DNA of 64,000 bases, taken from contig CM030367.1 in assembly GCA_017893485.1 (NCBI GenBank), forward strand, positions 84,884,853 to 84,948,852, read 5' to 3'. The notes under the pieces are model-generated. The model made no database searches. It had not been told where the DNA came from and saw nothing but the letters and a program-made list of their open reading frames with translations. Positions within the stretch are counted from its first letter, which is position 1. Each line of letters begins with the position of its first letter. Source of the DNA: Hemerocallis citrina. Lineage: Eukaryota; Streptophyta; Magnoliopsida; Asparagales; Asphodelaceae. Both the position numbers and the translations under genes were made by a program. Below, piece by piece: positions 42,835-55,335 of the stretch.

Positions 42835-43234
42835 TGTAACGCCCCGCCCAATACTCAGACAATTTTATTATTTTTAGAAGACAAATTAGATACTATGTAG
42901 TACAACTGCCCACCACAGGCTGCCTCTCAAAAGGCAATTATATTTATACTCAAACTATTTTTGTATATTTCCCATGTGGGACTATATTTCTCAAATCTCT
43001 TTACAAATTACTTAATCCTTTTATATTCCGAAATCAACCAATCCACTCAAATCCTTCCCAACCAAACCGGCCCACAAATCTTTCTCCTCCACGTCATCGT
43101 GAGGAGATCAAATCTCAACAAATGCAAACATACAATAGCACATCAACTTTCTTTTTCAAACCATGGACCATTCTATTCAAAACGGATTCTATACAAATCC
43201 TCCTATAGAATATTCTATAGGACAACCCCAAATT

Positions 43235-43295
<61 letters not shown>

Positions 43296-44148
43296 CATAT
43301 TATATATATTTATGAAATACGGGGTATTACATACACCCCACCTTAGAAATCAGCGTCCTCGCTGAGTACAGGGTACACATCTAGTGTAGGATCCGCCTTT
43401 CTAGCCGATGTAGCGTCGTCCTCAATCCCGGAGATCAATCACTCTCAACACCGCAGATGGGATACCCGGCTATCAATCACTCTCAACACCGCAGATCGGA
43501 TACCCGGCTATCAATCACTCTCAACACCGCAGATCATACCCGATCCCGGAGATCATTGACTCTCAATACCGCAGAATATACCCGACCCCGAAGATCAATG
43601 ACTCTCAATACCGCAGAATATACCCGACCTCGGAGATCAATGACTCTCAACACCGCGGATCATACTGAGGCCCTCTTCCACACCCGGTGTCGAAAGTCGG
43701 CTCCGATACCATTTGTAACGCCCCACCCCAATACTCAGACAATTTTATTATTTTTAGAACACAAATTAGATACTATGTAGTACAAATGCCCACCACAGGC
43801 TGCCTCTCAAAAGGTGGTTAACCAATTAGGTGACTCTTGATCATAGGCAATTATATTTATACTCAAACTATTTTTGTATATTTCCCATGTGGGACTATAT
43901 TTCTCAAATCTCTTTACAAATTACTTAATCCTTTTATATTCCGAAATCAACCAATCCACTCAAATCCTTCCCAACCAAACCGGCCCACAAATCTTTCTCC
44001 TCCACGTCATCGTGAGGAGATCAAATCTCAACAAATGCAAACATACAACAGCACATCAACTTTCTTTTTCAAACCGTGGGCCATTCTTTTCAAACCGGAT
44101 TCTATACAAATCCTCCTATAGAATATTCTATAGGACAACCCGAAATTC

Positions 44149-44197
<49 letters not shown>

Positions 44198-44215
44198 GAA
44201 ATACGGGGTATTACA
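42835..44215 (-). mobile_element. Miniature LTR retrotransposon (TRIM-like, 1.38 kb)
   Basis: Two LTRs (42835-43331 and 43714-44215) start TGTAACGCCCC and end GGGGTATTACA on the plus strand. They are nearly identical apart from a 33-bp indel and the lengths of their (AT)n runs. On the minus strand the right LTR is followed after two bases by TGGTATCGGAGC (43711-43700), a primer-binding site for initiator Met-tRNA with one mismatch. The left LTR is preceded by the purine tract AAGGTGGGGTG. Flanks are AGGTC (42830-42834) and TGGTC (44216-44220), a 5-bp target duplication with one change. No protein is encoded; it splits the integrase reading frame. Confidence 0.85.
43432..43670. repeat. About 43-bp tandem repeat in the TRIM interior (six copies)
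   Basis: Units with GATCAATCACTCTCAACACC and GCAGAT...ATACCCG, from near-identical to degenerate. It fills most of the 382-bp interior. Confidence 0.85.
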
Positions 44216-44220
44216 TGGTC

Positions 44221-44461
44221 TTCCGTCCACCCTTGTGTACGAGTGTTTGAAGAGTGTCCCATCGATCATAGTGAATCTCTCTAAATGGATTTTGGTCCTT
44301 CTTGCCTCGACCCGATCCTCAGGGAAGTTCTCCCTCTATCAGAAACTTTCGGATAGGGAGTCACCCAAGTGTCCGGTCGAACCTCAATAGCGAGGCAAAG
44401 GACCTCGGGGATGTCGATGTTAGGCTTTAGAAGAACTTCGATTAAGACGGTGCGGTCGAGG
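44221..44461 (-). pseudogene. Integrase upstream segment between two insertions
   Basis: The minus strand encodes LDRTVLIEVLLKPNIDIPEV and further RNase H-integrase linker residues, with stops near the end. It connects the RNase H at 57443 to the integrase at 42829, across two insertions whose 5-bp duplications mark the joins. Confidence 0.65.
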
Positions 44462-47129
44462 CCTTCTGTAATACCCCAGATTTTTAAATAATGCTTTTAA
44501 GATTAATAAGTGAATTAAAATGATTTTTGGTTATTTAATAAACATTTTTCTGAAATTTACCTTTTTACACGTGCAAATATTTTCTTGAAAAGTTCAAAGT
44601 CAGAAATTATTTTGGAGAAATCCATTATTTATTATTATATATTATTTGTGAATTTTTGGATTTTTATGATAATTATTTGACCTATTTGCAAATATTACAA
44701 AAAGAGAGACTTTTGTGCAAAATTACCACTTGGGGGTGAAAACTCTAGATTTTCATATTTTTGGGCTAGGCATGATGCCTAGTCAACTCAGAGGTAAAGA
44801 GTTTACTTTTTGTTTTAATAAATTTAGCTTATTTTGCAAGTTTTGGTAAAGAAGGGTCTTTTTGCAAAATTGCCACTTAGAGGGCAAAAAGTACAATTTC
44901 GTTTTCTAGGTTTTTAAAACAGTGTCGGACAATATTGGAGTCGTTTTTTTGTTTGTAAATATCAATTAAGTTGGTTTTATCTAATTTCCAAGTATAAGGA
45001 TTTATCATTTATATATATAAAGATATATTTAAAAGAAATATTTTGCAAATCTATCCAAAACCGTAGATACCCTATTTCCGGCCTATTAAAGGTGAAGTGC
45101 AGTCGTCTCTGTGCTACACTATATAAAGGGATTTCTTTATTATTATTTTCTTGAAGTTTCAAAGCGAGGATCTTGGTTTTCTTGGGAAAGGAGGAAATTT
45201 CTTATTTTCTTTATTATCTTCGGTTGATTCTTCAATAAGGTCAGTGACATATCTTTGTTTTCTTATTGTTCTAAGCATGTGGTATGTGATAGTTGTGTAT
45301 TGGAAAGCATGATTAGGGATTGTATGATGATAATATGAAGTTTTGATGAGTAGATGAAATAAAAATTGAATATTCTTTTTCATGAAAACTATGCTATTGA
45401 TTTTTAAACTACATATAGATGACTTGAGATTGTTAAAAACCTAATAGAAATCATGAGTAGGTTGTTTCCCTTTATCTACTTGCTGTTTTGACATGTTATG
45501 ATGAGATTGTATGTTGTTTAATGCAAAAGTAAACAAAAACCTAACCTTTACTGTGTATATAGACATACATATTGTTCTTGATGTTTGTTGAGTATAGCTT
45601 GATTAATACTTGTTGTATTCACATATATTCATGAGTAAACGATTGTAATCAGTGGTGAATGTATATAACCAGTTATGGAAGGAGTTTTGAATCAAAAGAT
45701 CAAGTTTCTAAGTCAAATTTGAGTAGTTGGTCTTCGGGTCTGATTGTATGTTGACAAAAAATTGGATTTTGGTGTTTTGTGAAATCTCAATTGAATCGGA
45801 GTGGTTTAGTACTGAGATGGTTTTGAACTTCATACTACACATATATAAAATGAGTTTCTTGATGTTTACTGATGCAAACACACACTTACCTACATTTATA
45901 TATATAAACACATATATGTACTATTTGAAGAATTGTCAAAAGTTGATATTTTGGGAGTTTTCAACTGGATTTGATTTGTTTTGATACTGAGACTTCTAAA
46001 CAGTATATTACTCCTATTTGGTGAATTTTAATACTAAACTGATGCTTAAACTCTTATATGAATATATATAATCTTATATATATATATATATAAATTCATA
46101 TAAGACCCAGAATATTTTTCTGGTCGATTCCATAATTTTGTAATTTTTCGATCGGAGTTTAAATACAAACTTTAACCCTGTTTAATCCTAATCCTAATCC
46201 TAATTCTTAATCCAACAGCTAACCTAACTCTCCTACACCTTATTTTCTTCCTCCCTACGCTTCTTTTTCTCCCTCCCTACTTCTCCATTTCTGCATACAA
46301 CCAATCTCTCCATCTCATTTTCTCCTACTCTACTCTGCCTCCACCACCCTACTACTCCTAATCCTCTCTAATCCGTCAACCCCCTCTCCTGTCTTCTTTT
46401 ACATTTTTCTACAGCCAACCACATTTTTCCTAATCCTCCTATTCCTAATCCTACTCATTTTTTCACAGCCAACCACATTTTTCTACACCTCCTCCTAACC
46501 TATACTATATATTATATTATATACGTAATATACACCATGCATGCATTAGCATGTTTTCTATCTCACTTTCTTCTATATACACACACATACACACACAAAA
46601 AAAAACCTCATCTCTACGTCCCTTCTTCTTCTCATCCTCTGTCTTCTTCTTTTCCTTTGCCTTCTTCACACCCGAGAGCCCAAGCCAACACCTGAGCTCC
46701 ACTTTACCTTCCACCTTTGAGCCAACGACTCCGCTTCTACGGTTCCGCGAACCCCGAAAAACAACCCGACGTCGCGCCATCTCCTCGTTGTTGTTGTCGC
46801 TCATCACCGTCGTTTACTGTTGCTACCGTTGCTCGCTCGTTGCCGTCTTACCGCCGTTGTGCCACTTTCCATTGCCGACATTGCTTCTTCTTTCCGTGGT
46901 TAACACCACCACCGTAATCGTCACGTTATAAGGCAAGTATCTTGTACACTCTTTTTGTTCTCATGCAAGCATTTTTCTTGGACTCGTGGTAAGTAATCCA
47001 GTTTTTATCATATTTTATTGTCAAATTCCGTTCTAGTCACTTTTCCCATGCTATATCAACTCAAGAGTGAGCCGTTAACCCATTCTGAATCATGTTATTG
47101 AATATCGAATATTCAACCTTACTATCTCT

Positions 47130-47515
47130 AAATTTCTTGACCTTGCACTAAGAATTTGACCAGGTTCCCGATACTGGATTGAAGATTTTCTATGTGGAAA
47201 TCGTAGCCCATCGAGTCCCGAATCCAGAACATCTTACGGTTTCTCAATCCGATGTATAGATTGTGAGATATCGCAATTTTAATACTGTCATATCGTGAAT
47301 TTCTGAACTTGCACGGGATCACTAACCGGTCTCTTGTACTGAGAATTAAACCATGTTTCGATACTGGATCGAAAAACTTTCTGCATGAAAATCGTAGCCC
47401 TTCGAGTCTAGATAATCAAAACATCTTACGGTTTCTTAATCCGATATATAGATTGTGAGATATCACGATTTTAGTATTGTGACTCTGAATTTCCAGAATG
47501 CACGCGAAACATCGA
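47130..47515. repeat. Tandem duplication of about 190 bp
   Basis: Two diverged copies share GATACTGGAT, AATCGTAGCCC, CATCTTACGGTTTCT and TATAGATTGTGAGATATC. Confidence 0.8.
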
Positions 47516-48189
47516 AACCAGCAAAGAATGAATTTGTACGCATAGCTACTGTTTCTAGAATGTATCGTGTAAATATGCGTTAGAACCAGAAGAGAGTCTA
47601 CTTTCTAGAATCTCTGACGGAATTGAATTTGCTTTTCTGTAACAACGGGAAAGTGAATTTGCTATATGTGATGTTGTCTGAAGTGTATCGTAGAAAATCT
47701 CTTGATGGTAAACCCCCTGAGGTTGTGTACTGATGGCTAGGAAGTGATGATTTGCTAATATAGTATGTCGTGCATGTTTTCTTTTTCATGTCAGCTCACT
47801 TTAATAATCCTTATTTGTTTTGAACCATATTCTTTTATTATTATTATTATTGTTATAAATGCGCATACCTACTTTGTTTCAAAATTTTGTTCTACCGTTA
47901 TTTTCTAAATCCATATTACTCTCCTCTTTTCTCTGTTTCATGAATACAATGATTAGTGTATTTTGATCGATACATGTACCCGTTTTACATCTCATACCCA
48001 TGATTATTGTCCTTGATATTTTTCTAGATTCTTAATTAATTGTCTTGATTACACTGTTCCACTAGTCGTATCAACTACATGTTTATAATTAATTATAAAA
48101 GATTAACAAGCCGAGGTTATAAGGGTACGACTTAATAGTGGACAATATAGGGGAGTATACTCGGAAGGGGGCCCGTGTTTCCCGAAAAA

Positions 48190-48540
48190 GTGATTCTTGA
48201 TTCTTGATTACATAATTCTTGATTACACAATTCTTGATTACAAAATTCTTGATTACATGTCTTGATACTATCACTGGAAGACCCGAGTACATAATCCTAT
48301 ATAATTCACTACTTAAGTCTAAACGTCACATGATTGATATGCACCGAACTTGTGGTATGGGACACAGGATTGCGTACATTAGATAAGTTAATAAAACAGA
48401 TAAACCCGAGATTTCCACTAAGCATGATTCTTGATCACATGATTCTCAATTACATGATTCTTGATTATATGATTCTTGATTATATGACTCTTCATTACAT
48501 GACTCTCGAATCTTGATTACATGATTATTGATTGGCTAAG
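48190..48540. repeat. Short minisatellite ATGATTCTTGATTACAT type
   Basis: Two clusters (48190-48265 and 48423-48535) of a 15-17-bp unit built on ATTCTTGATTACA. Confidence 0.9.
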
Positions 48541-49131
48541 ACTTGGTTATCAATTGATTATACTTTGAAGTCTTGATTACACTAGTTTACGGTTATTAGT
48601 TACATGATCATATTGTCTCAATTCCTTGCTTACTTTCATATTGTATTTGTACTTCTACTTCTTGTTTTTTCCATGTTATATCTTGTTATATTACCCCTTT
48701 TACTGCTTGTTGCTACTTGCTGCCCGAAACTTGCTCTAACGGCTACTTTTCTATTTTTCTTTGAGTTAATAATTATACAGATACTGATGGACCCGTGGAA
48801 CAGACTTTCTAGATGATCATTGCTGCTTTATTACTACTTCATGTTGTTTTTCTTTCAGTCGTTATTTTATCTAGTTGTTATAGCGAACTGCTTATCGTAC
48901 TATTTTAATTCTGGCACCTTGTATTCCCAGGCATCTTGACCCGATTTTGATGTATTATCCAGCTTATGGTTATTCTATTTCTAGCTCATGTGATCATTAT
49001 ATTTGTCTGCGTGAATGTGTTATAAATATCTTATTGAGCTTATAATTGTACAGCTTATGGATGATGTATATCATTTGCTGGGCCTCAGTTGCGTACCTGT
49101 ATTTTCGTATAGTGGGAAGCGGGGCGTGACA

Positions 49132-50849
49132 GTCTCGCTCACTTTCACTCTTGGAAATGAGGGGAATGTAATACACGAACGCATATAGCAAAACGTGGGT
49201 GACAACTCGCAACTACAAGTTGCTATGACTTGTGAGTGGTGAGACCGACCTACTCGCAAAATTATGGATTTTTCAAGTGGGTTCTCTATTGAAAACTCCC
49301 TCAAAACATAACAAAATTCATGAAAAAACCGCACAATCGACAAAAAAAAAAACTTTGTGATTAGGTCGGGCTCCCTGCACACAAGGCAACGCAACTTGTA
49401 CAAGCGAGTTCTGACCAACGGTTTGCAAGATACGACCGTGTATCGCGTTCATTCATGAAAAATGCCAACTATACGATACATTGACGTAGGCCCCAAACCG
49501 GGGATCCGAACTCTCAACTACAAGTACTATTTGGTAGCGAGCGGTAAGCCAAATATGGTTGCAAAATTTCTTTTTTTTGGATGTCGTTTCGTACTGAAAA
49601 GTACCCTCGACAGAAATCAAATATTAATTGAGGTTGTTGTTTGATATACGGTACAAATCCGCACAAATGAGATCAAAAAATTCCGAAACTTTGGGAGTAG
49701 GACGGATGCAAAACACATGAGCCAACAAAATTTGTAGAGGTGAGTTTCGACCCACGATTTGCAATATACGCTGATGTATCGTTTTCACTCACGGGAAATA
49801 CTCGAAAGCGATACATGGCCGTACACTTCAAACCGTGAATCCAAACACACTTCTACAAGTTGCGTTGGCTTGTGCGTGGCGAGCCTGACGTACTCGCAAA
49901 TTTGCATTTTTTTTTCTCTTTGTGCGCTATTACTAACATCGAACAACGACCAACAACAACTAATACTACATCTACATCCACAATCAAACCAGAATTACCT
50001 ACTCTATAAATACATACGCATAATATAGAAATTGTACACTCAAACATTGGAGACAAAATTTCAATCAATTAACCTAGTTAGATCTACTGAAGTAGAAACA
50101 AATTAATACCTTTCACAATGAGGGTGTTCGGAAAGGAGATAGAGGAGGCCCTTGCGCGCTGCTGTAGAGAAAGGAAGGGGAGTAGAGTTTGGCTAATTTC
50201 TTTAGGATTAGGGTTTTAGGGTTAGGGAGATTTCGTATGGGTTAGGGTTTTTTTGTAATTGGGATCTTCAAAGGAAGAGGGCAAGAGTGTGAGAATAGGG
50301 AGAGATTCAGTGAAAAGCAACGAGCAAGAGAGAGCTAGGATTTTCAGATCGATAGAGAGAGAGCTAGGGTTTGGGGAAATGGGTTTCTCGAGCTCCACTA
50401 GCGAGAGAGAGAGTTGTGAGGGAGATAGCGATCTGAGTATATACAAGTGTTTGGAAAAACACTTGTACATACTTAGGCCGTTGTTGGGAACAACGACCTA
50501 GGTTAAAATTTTTGTTAAAAAAAACAACCTAGGCCGTTGTTCCAAAGAACTGCCTAAGTACAATTTTCTTCAAAAAAAAACTTCAAATAACATAGAATGT
50601 TGTTCCCAACAATGACCTAAGTATAGGTAACTGGAAAAAAAAAAAAAAACCTTCACGCCAAAATAACAATAAGTGTGAAACGTTTTTTAGCGTGAATTTC
50701 CAAAATTGCCCCTACGCTTTTAGAGCCGTTAGTGGGAGACTTTAACGGGTTTCGATCTGATCCACTCATCAAGATCATGAGCGATCGGAGGGCTGAGATG
50801 GGTGTTTTCCAACCCTTTGAAAACGGATCCGTTTTCAACTAAGCATTTG

Positions 50850-50910
<61 letters not shown>
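49132..50910. mobile_element. Unclassified element with about 310-bp repeats and iterated palindromes
   Basis: Three diverged units start near 49203, 49508 and 49840 (each with CAACTACAAGT-like, GCGAG and CTCGCAAA motifs). A gene-leader-like block (50100-50420) with AGGGTTTTAGGGTTAGGG phrases follows, then a perfect hairpin TACAAGTGTTT/AAACACTTGTA (near 50432-50468), three palindromes (50471-50620), and a (TA)n at about 50853-50910. It resembles the end of a DNA transposon, perhaps CACTA-like, but no CACTA terminus or TSD is seen. Confidence 0.4.
50471..50622. repeat. Three iterated about 33-bp palindromes
   Basis: At about 50471, 50527 and 50589. Each folds CTTAGGCCGTTGTT-like left arms onto AACAACGACCTAGG-like right arms. 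The spacing is about 55-62 bp. Confidence 0.75.
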
Positions 50911-50912
<2 letters not shown>

Positions 50913-52944
50913 GTTGGCTGTTTTGAAGATTTTGTGGAAAATTTGCTCTTGTATGATCTTAATGTGTTTTTGATTTTTTTATAAACTCATATATGTTGTA
51001 CAAGTCATACTTTAGCATCTCAGGAAGTTTATTTTTGATTTCACAAAGTTTAATCGACGTTTCAGTCGAAACATGCAAAAAAATCCTAACCTGGCTGTAT
51101 AGAAGGTCACGGTCGAACGCATGGACGACAGTTATACCTTTATTTTGAGAATCTATAATTGATAGTCGACTGCTCTGCTTTGAGCGGTCGATCGTCAATT
51201 TCTTTTTGGCTTTTTTTATAGTTTTCTTCGTTTCTTTTAAACGGTTATTTCCTCGATATTATAGATTATTGCTCTACTGTTTTAGATGATATTTTTACTA
51301 CAGATTACAGTATTTTGCAGAGAGTTATATTTTATTTACAATAGAATTTTAATTGTATTCTTATGACCTTATTAAGTGAGTTATATGTATTTTCAAAAGA
51401 ATTGATGTTTTGGTGATATTCTACGACTTAAAAATATGATTTTCTGTTATTTATGTGTTTAATATTTTATTTGAACTGTGGAATTTTATGTTCACATTAA
51501 ATGAATTTGAATTTTGTTGATTAAGAGGTTTTCTTTATATAAACGTCTTGATGTTGGATTTATGAGTTTTATTGAAAGTTTTGGTATTGATGGTTGAGTT
51601 ATGAGTCTTTAGAGATTGAGTGGGGCCCTAACTACCGGTGGTTGAGATTTTGGTTGTTGTTCAGTTGAGTTAAGCCTGGTAGGGTACACCAACTGTAAGA
51701 GATTTGCAATTAACTTAACAAGATAAGGACAGTTACTAGATGGTGATATGATGAAATGAGAGCAAACGTGAGTTATGGACTCCAGGATGATCTAAGGAGT
51801 GAGATATTCCCTAGTATTTCGGGACGATGGACGTAAGGGCCACAGAGTGATCCACGGAGTGGGATTGATCTTGTAATACCCCAGATTTTTAAATATTTTT
51901 TTTAAGATTAATAAATAAATTAAAATGGTTTTTGGTGATTTAATAAATATTTTCTGAAAATTTATCTTTTTACACGTGCAAAACACGTGCAAATGTTTTA
52001 TTGGAAAGTTCAAAATCAAAAATTATTTTGGGGAAACTCATTAATTATTATTAGATATTATTTTTGAATTTTATGGATTTTTCTGATAATTATTGGAGCT
52101 ATTTGCAAATATTACAAAAAGAATGACTTTTGTGCAAAATTACCACTTGGAGTAAAAACTCCAGATTTTCGGATTTTTTGGGCTGGGATTGATGCCTAGT
52201 CAACTCAGGGTTAAAAAATTTACTTTTTTTGTTTAGATGAATTTGGTTTATTTTGCAAGTTTTGATAAAAGATGATCTTTTTGCAAAATTGACATTTAGA
52301 AGGACAAAAATACAAAATCGTTTTCTGGGTTTCTCAAACAGTGCTGGCTGGTTATAGGATGGTTATTTTTTATTTTAAAACTCAATTAAGTTGGTTTTAT
52401 TTAGTTTCCAAGTATAAGGATTTATTTATGTAAAAATATATCTAAAAGTGGTATTTTACAAATTTGTCTACAAACCCTAAAAACCTATGTTCCGACCTAT
52501 TTAAAAAGTGGAGTGCAGCTGTCTCTTGCTGCACAACACAAAGGATTTTATTATTATTATTTCTTGGAGTTTTAAAGAGAAGATCTTGGATTTCTTGCGA
52601 ATGAGGGATTTTTCTTGTTCTTTATTAACTTCGTTTGATTTCTTCAACAAGGCGAGTGACATGTTTGTTTTGTGTTGTTTTATATATGTTGTATGTGATG
52701 ATTTATTGATTAGAAAGCTTGTAAGGAGTTTGGATGAAGATATAACACATTTTTGATGAGTAGATGAAGATTCAAAATGTATTTGAATGTTAAAATTTCT
52801 ACACAGTAAACTGTGCAACTTTCAGATTGGATTTTAATCCTGAAATTGATTACCTTGATAATTATCACTAAAAGAGTCAATTATAACTAACAGTTAGCTG
52901 AAAACAAATTTATAAAATTTGTATAGAGTAAATCCAAATAAACC

Positions 52945-53116
52945 TTCCTAAAACATAATCTGCTATCCATATTTGAATGACCTTTCCTGTAGCTGGATTT
53001 GTAGCATATGAACCACTCAAAAACACCAGTTTTTTTCCCTTTGAAGATCTCTCTCGAGTTCACTTTTCCTTGCTGCAATTTCTCTGTACTCATCCACTTG
53101 CTTACGTTGTGCTTTG
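52945..53116 (-). pseudogene. Captured leucyl-tRNA synthetase fragment (organellar type) in LTR C
   Basis: The minus strand reads KQVDEYREIAARKSELERDL, then after a frame change VFLSGSYATNPATGKVIQ and IWIADYVLG. This is the editing (CP1) domain region of bacterial-type LeuRS, as in the plant chloroplast/mitochondrial enzyme, where a TGVF.G.YA.NPATGE.IPIW.ADYVL block is diagnostic. The enzyme charges tRNA-Leu. Only about 55 codons remain, with a frameshift and no flanking exons, so it is non-functional. It sits in a segment absent from LTRs A and B. Confidence 0.8.
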
Positions 53117-54211
53117 ATGATGTAAATTACCTATAGATGGCTTGTGATATGTTAAGAACTGAATAGAAATCATGAGTAGGATGCTTTTAATCATATTGTT
53201 GCCGAATTGAACTTAACTATTGAGTTGTATGATGTTGTTGTATGGAAAGTGAACAAAATTAACTAAAGATGAACTCACTGTGTGTATACATTTATATATG
53301 CTATGTTTTGGATTTGAGGAAGAAGAACTTGATTAAATACTTGTTGTTTTCGCATATATTCGTGGGTAATTTGATGTTAGTAAGTGGGTATGCATTTGAT
53401 AAGTCCAAAAGGAGTTTTTGAACTAAAAAGTAATCAAGTGTTGAAGGATGAAGATGGTTTTGATCGGGTCTGTGCGTATGCAGACAAAAAAATGGGATTT
53501 TGATATTTTGATGTTTTCGATTGGGTTTGAGATTCTATATGATAATGAGATTTGATTAATCAATATGCCACTGATATGAGACGTTTTCTTGATGTTTTGA
53601 CTGATGTACACACCTAGTTTACATATACATATATATACAAACCTATGTTACTGTTATGAGGATTTTTTTGTGAATTTTGACGAAGTTTTGATTGATTTCA
53701 ATTACTTTGGTACTGAGATGATTTTTAACTATACACTACTTCTATTTGGTAAATTCTGATTCTAAAATGGATGCTTAAACTGTATTTGAACATATACATA
53801 TATATATTCACTGTTTTGAAAGACTTTGTGAAAAATTCCTAATTTTGAGATCTTGATGTGTTTTGAAGTGTTTTGATAACTCCTATATGTCATACTAGAT
53901 ATGTTCAAAAATCTCAGGAAGTTAGATTTTGATTTTACAAGTTTTAATCGAGTATCATATGAAAACATGCACAAAAACTCCACCTCTACACAACCTGTGT
54001 CTTGTAAGGGAAATAACCTTACGATTGCAAGGGAAATTATGTTCAATGCTACGGGTATTAATCATCATGCACAAGTAGTTTCCTAATCATTAATGTAAAA
54101 GATATTTCTAAATTACCAGAGTAAACTAGATGACTTTTCAGCGCCAGTCACTTGCATAAAATTATATTGCAACTAAATGGCTACAACTAGATGAAGTTAT
54201 TGCAAACACAC

Positions 54212-54330
54212 CTCTAAATTTGGGCCAAGAGAAGTGTATGTTGGATCAGTTGCAACCAAAGCTTCTTCATAAAGCTTAATGGTTTTATGTAGATCTTTCA
54301 GGTGACCCCACTTTGGTTGCCTAATCATGC
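54212..54330 (-). pseudogene. Captured beta-galactosidase (GH35) exon in LTR C
   Basis: A minus-strand exon of 119 bp with an acceptor TTCTAG and a GTGTGT donor encodes [20 protein letters not shown] followed by [16 protein letters not shown]. This is the block [21 protein letters not shown]...DP..TSLG of plant GH35 beta-galactosidases, cell-wall enzymes that remove terminal beta-galactose. The reading frame is open through the exon. No catalytic Glu is included. It lies in a second segment absent from LTRs A and B. Confidence 0.85.
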
Positions 54331-54549
54331 CTAGAAGTTACATGAATCAACAAGGGAAATTAGATAAATAGATAGAAGAATCTAAAATTTGAAATATCCA
54401 TCAGTAATGAGATGAATTTATCAAATCACGTTTTTGCTACCTACTGAGTAGTGGTAGTCATAAATATAATGTTTAGTAGCTCCTTGTGTATGCATAGAGG
54501 ATCATCTTTCACATAACCTGCATTGATCAATTTCTAAACTGCATATGCA

Positions 54550-55335
54550 CTTCACTTCAGTAAACAGGGTATTTTCTACTTTGTGCATTTACTGCATATC
54601 AACAAAAAGAGGAATTCGTGATACATCACATATATACTTCAAATTAGTAACATGTTCATCCACATATATATATGACATGTATATATATACTTATAATCAG
54701 TAAAGAGGGGTTTCTATGTATCAGTTATACATGTATATTTTCAAATCAGTAAAGAGGAGTTCTTCTAATATCTGCATATGTTCACTCTACTATTATCTGC
54801 GTATACTTCAAATCAGTAAGAGGATCAATTTTACTTTCCTGCATATGATAAATTCTTATATCCTGCATAGTTACTATCTACACCTACATAAGTTTATCAT
54901 CTACCTAACTGCATTTGCTTAATTTCGTCAAAAGTGCATTTTATATACATCTTCATATGACCATTTCCTATATATCAGCTATAGATATATATGTACACAT
55001 GTTTCATTTCAATAATGAGCTTCTTTTCTATGTAATCTGCCTACTTCAAATCAGTGAGAGGGGTTTTCTATACACTTTATGTACACACAAATGTTTCACC
55101 TCAGTAAAGAAAGACTCTTCTATATATATCATAGATATAAACATACATACACTTCATTTCAGTATAAAGAGTTTTCTATATATATTATATACATATACAT
55201 ATGCTTCATTTTTTTTCCTTTATATCTGCATATAGTCAAGAGCTACATTTTAGTGAAAGGGATTTATATACACTTTGTACATACTTTATTTAAAGAGGAT
55301 CTTCTATATATATGTATATATATTCTTATACAATC
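54550..55335. repeat. Degenerate minisatellite in LTR C
   Basis: More than ten loose copies of a unit built on ACTTCAAATCAGTAAAGAGG followed by TTCTATATATCTGCATAT, at irregular spacing of about 40-90 bp. Confidence 0.75.

Larger units (their letters stand above)
46099..49131 (+). mobile_element. Probable solo LTR F of another gypsy-like family
   Basis: It starts TATAAGACCCAGAATATTTT (a likely mutated TGTAAGACCC) and ends AGCGGGGCGTGACA, the terminal form of many plant gypsy LTRs. It contains a CT-rich leader (46200-46900), a duplicated segment of about 190 bp (47130-47515) and a minisatellite (48190-48540). No target duplication found; the right neighbour appears to have replaced that flank. 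Confidence 0.5.

Noticed and set aside
46186..46212. CCTAATCCTAATCCTAAT run, telomere-like
   Set aside because: Only about four units, not the plant TTTAGGG type, and inside an LTR leader.
46551..46931. 126-codon plus-strand open frame
   Set aside because: Low-complexity Ser/Phe/Pro-rich translation of a CT-rich LTR leader with no domain.
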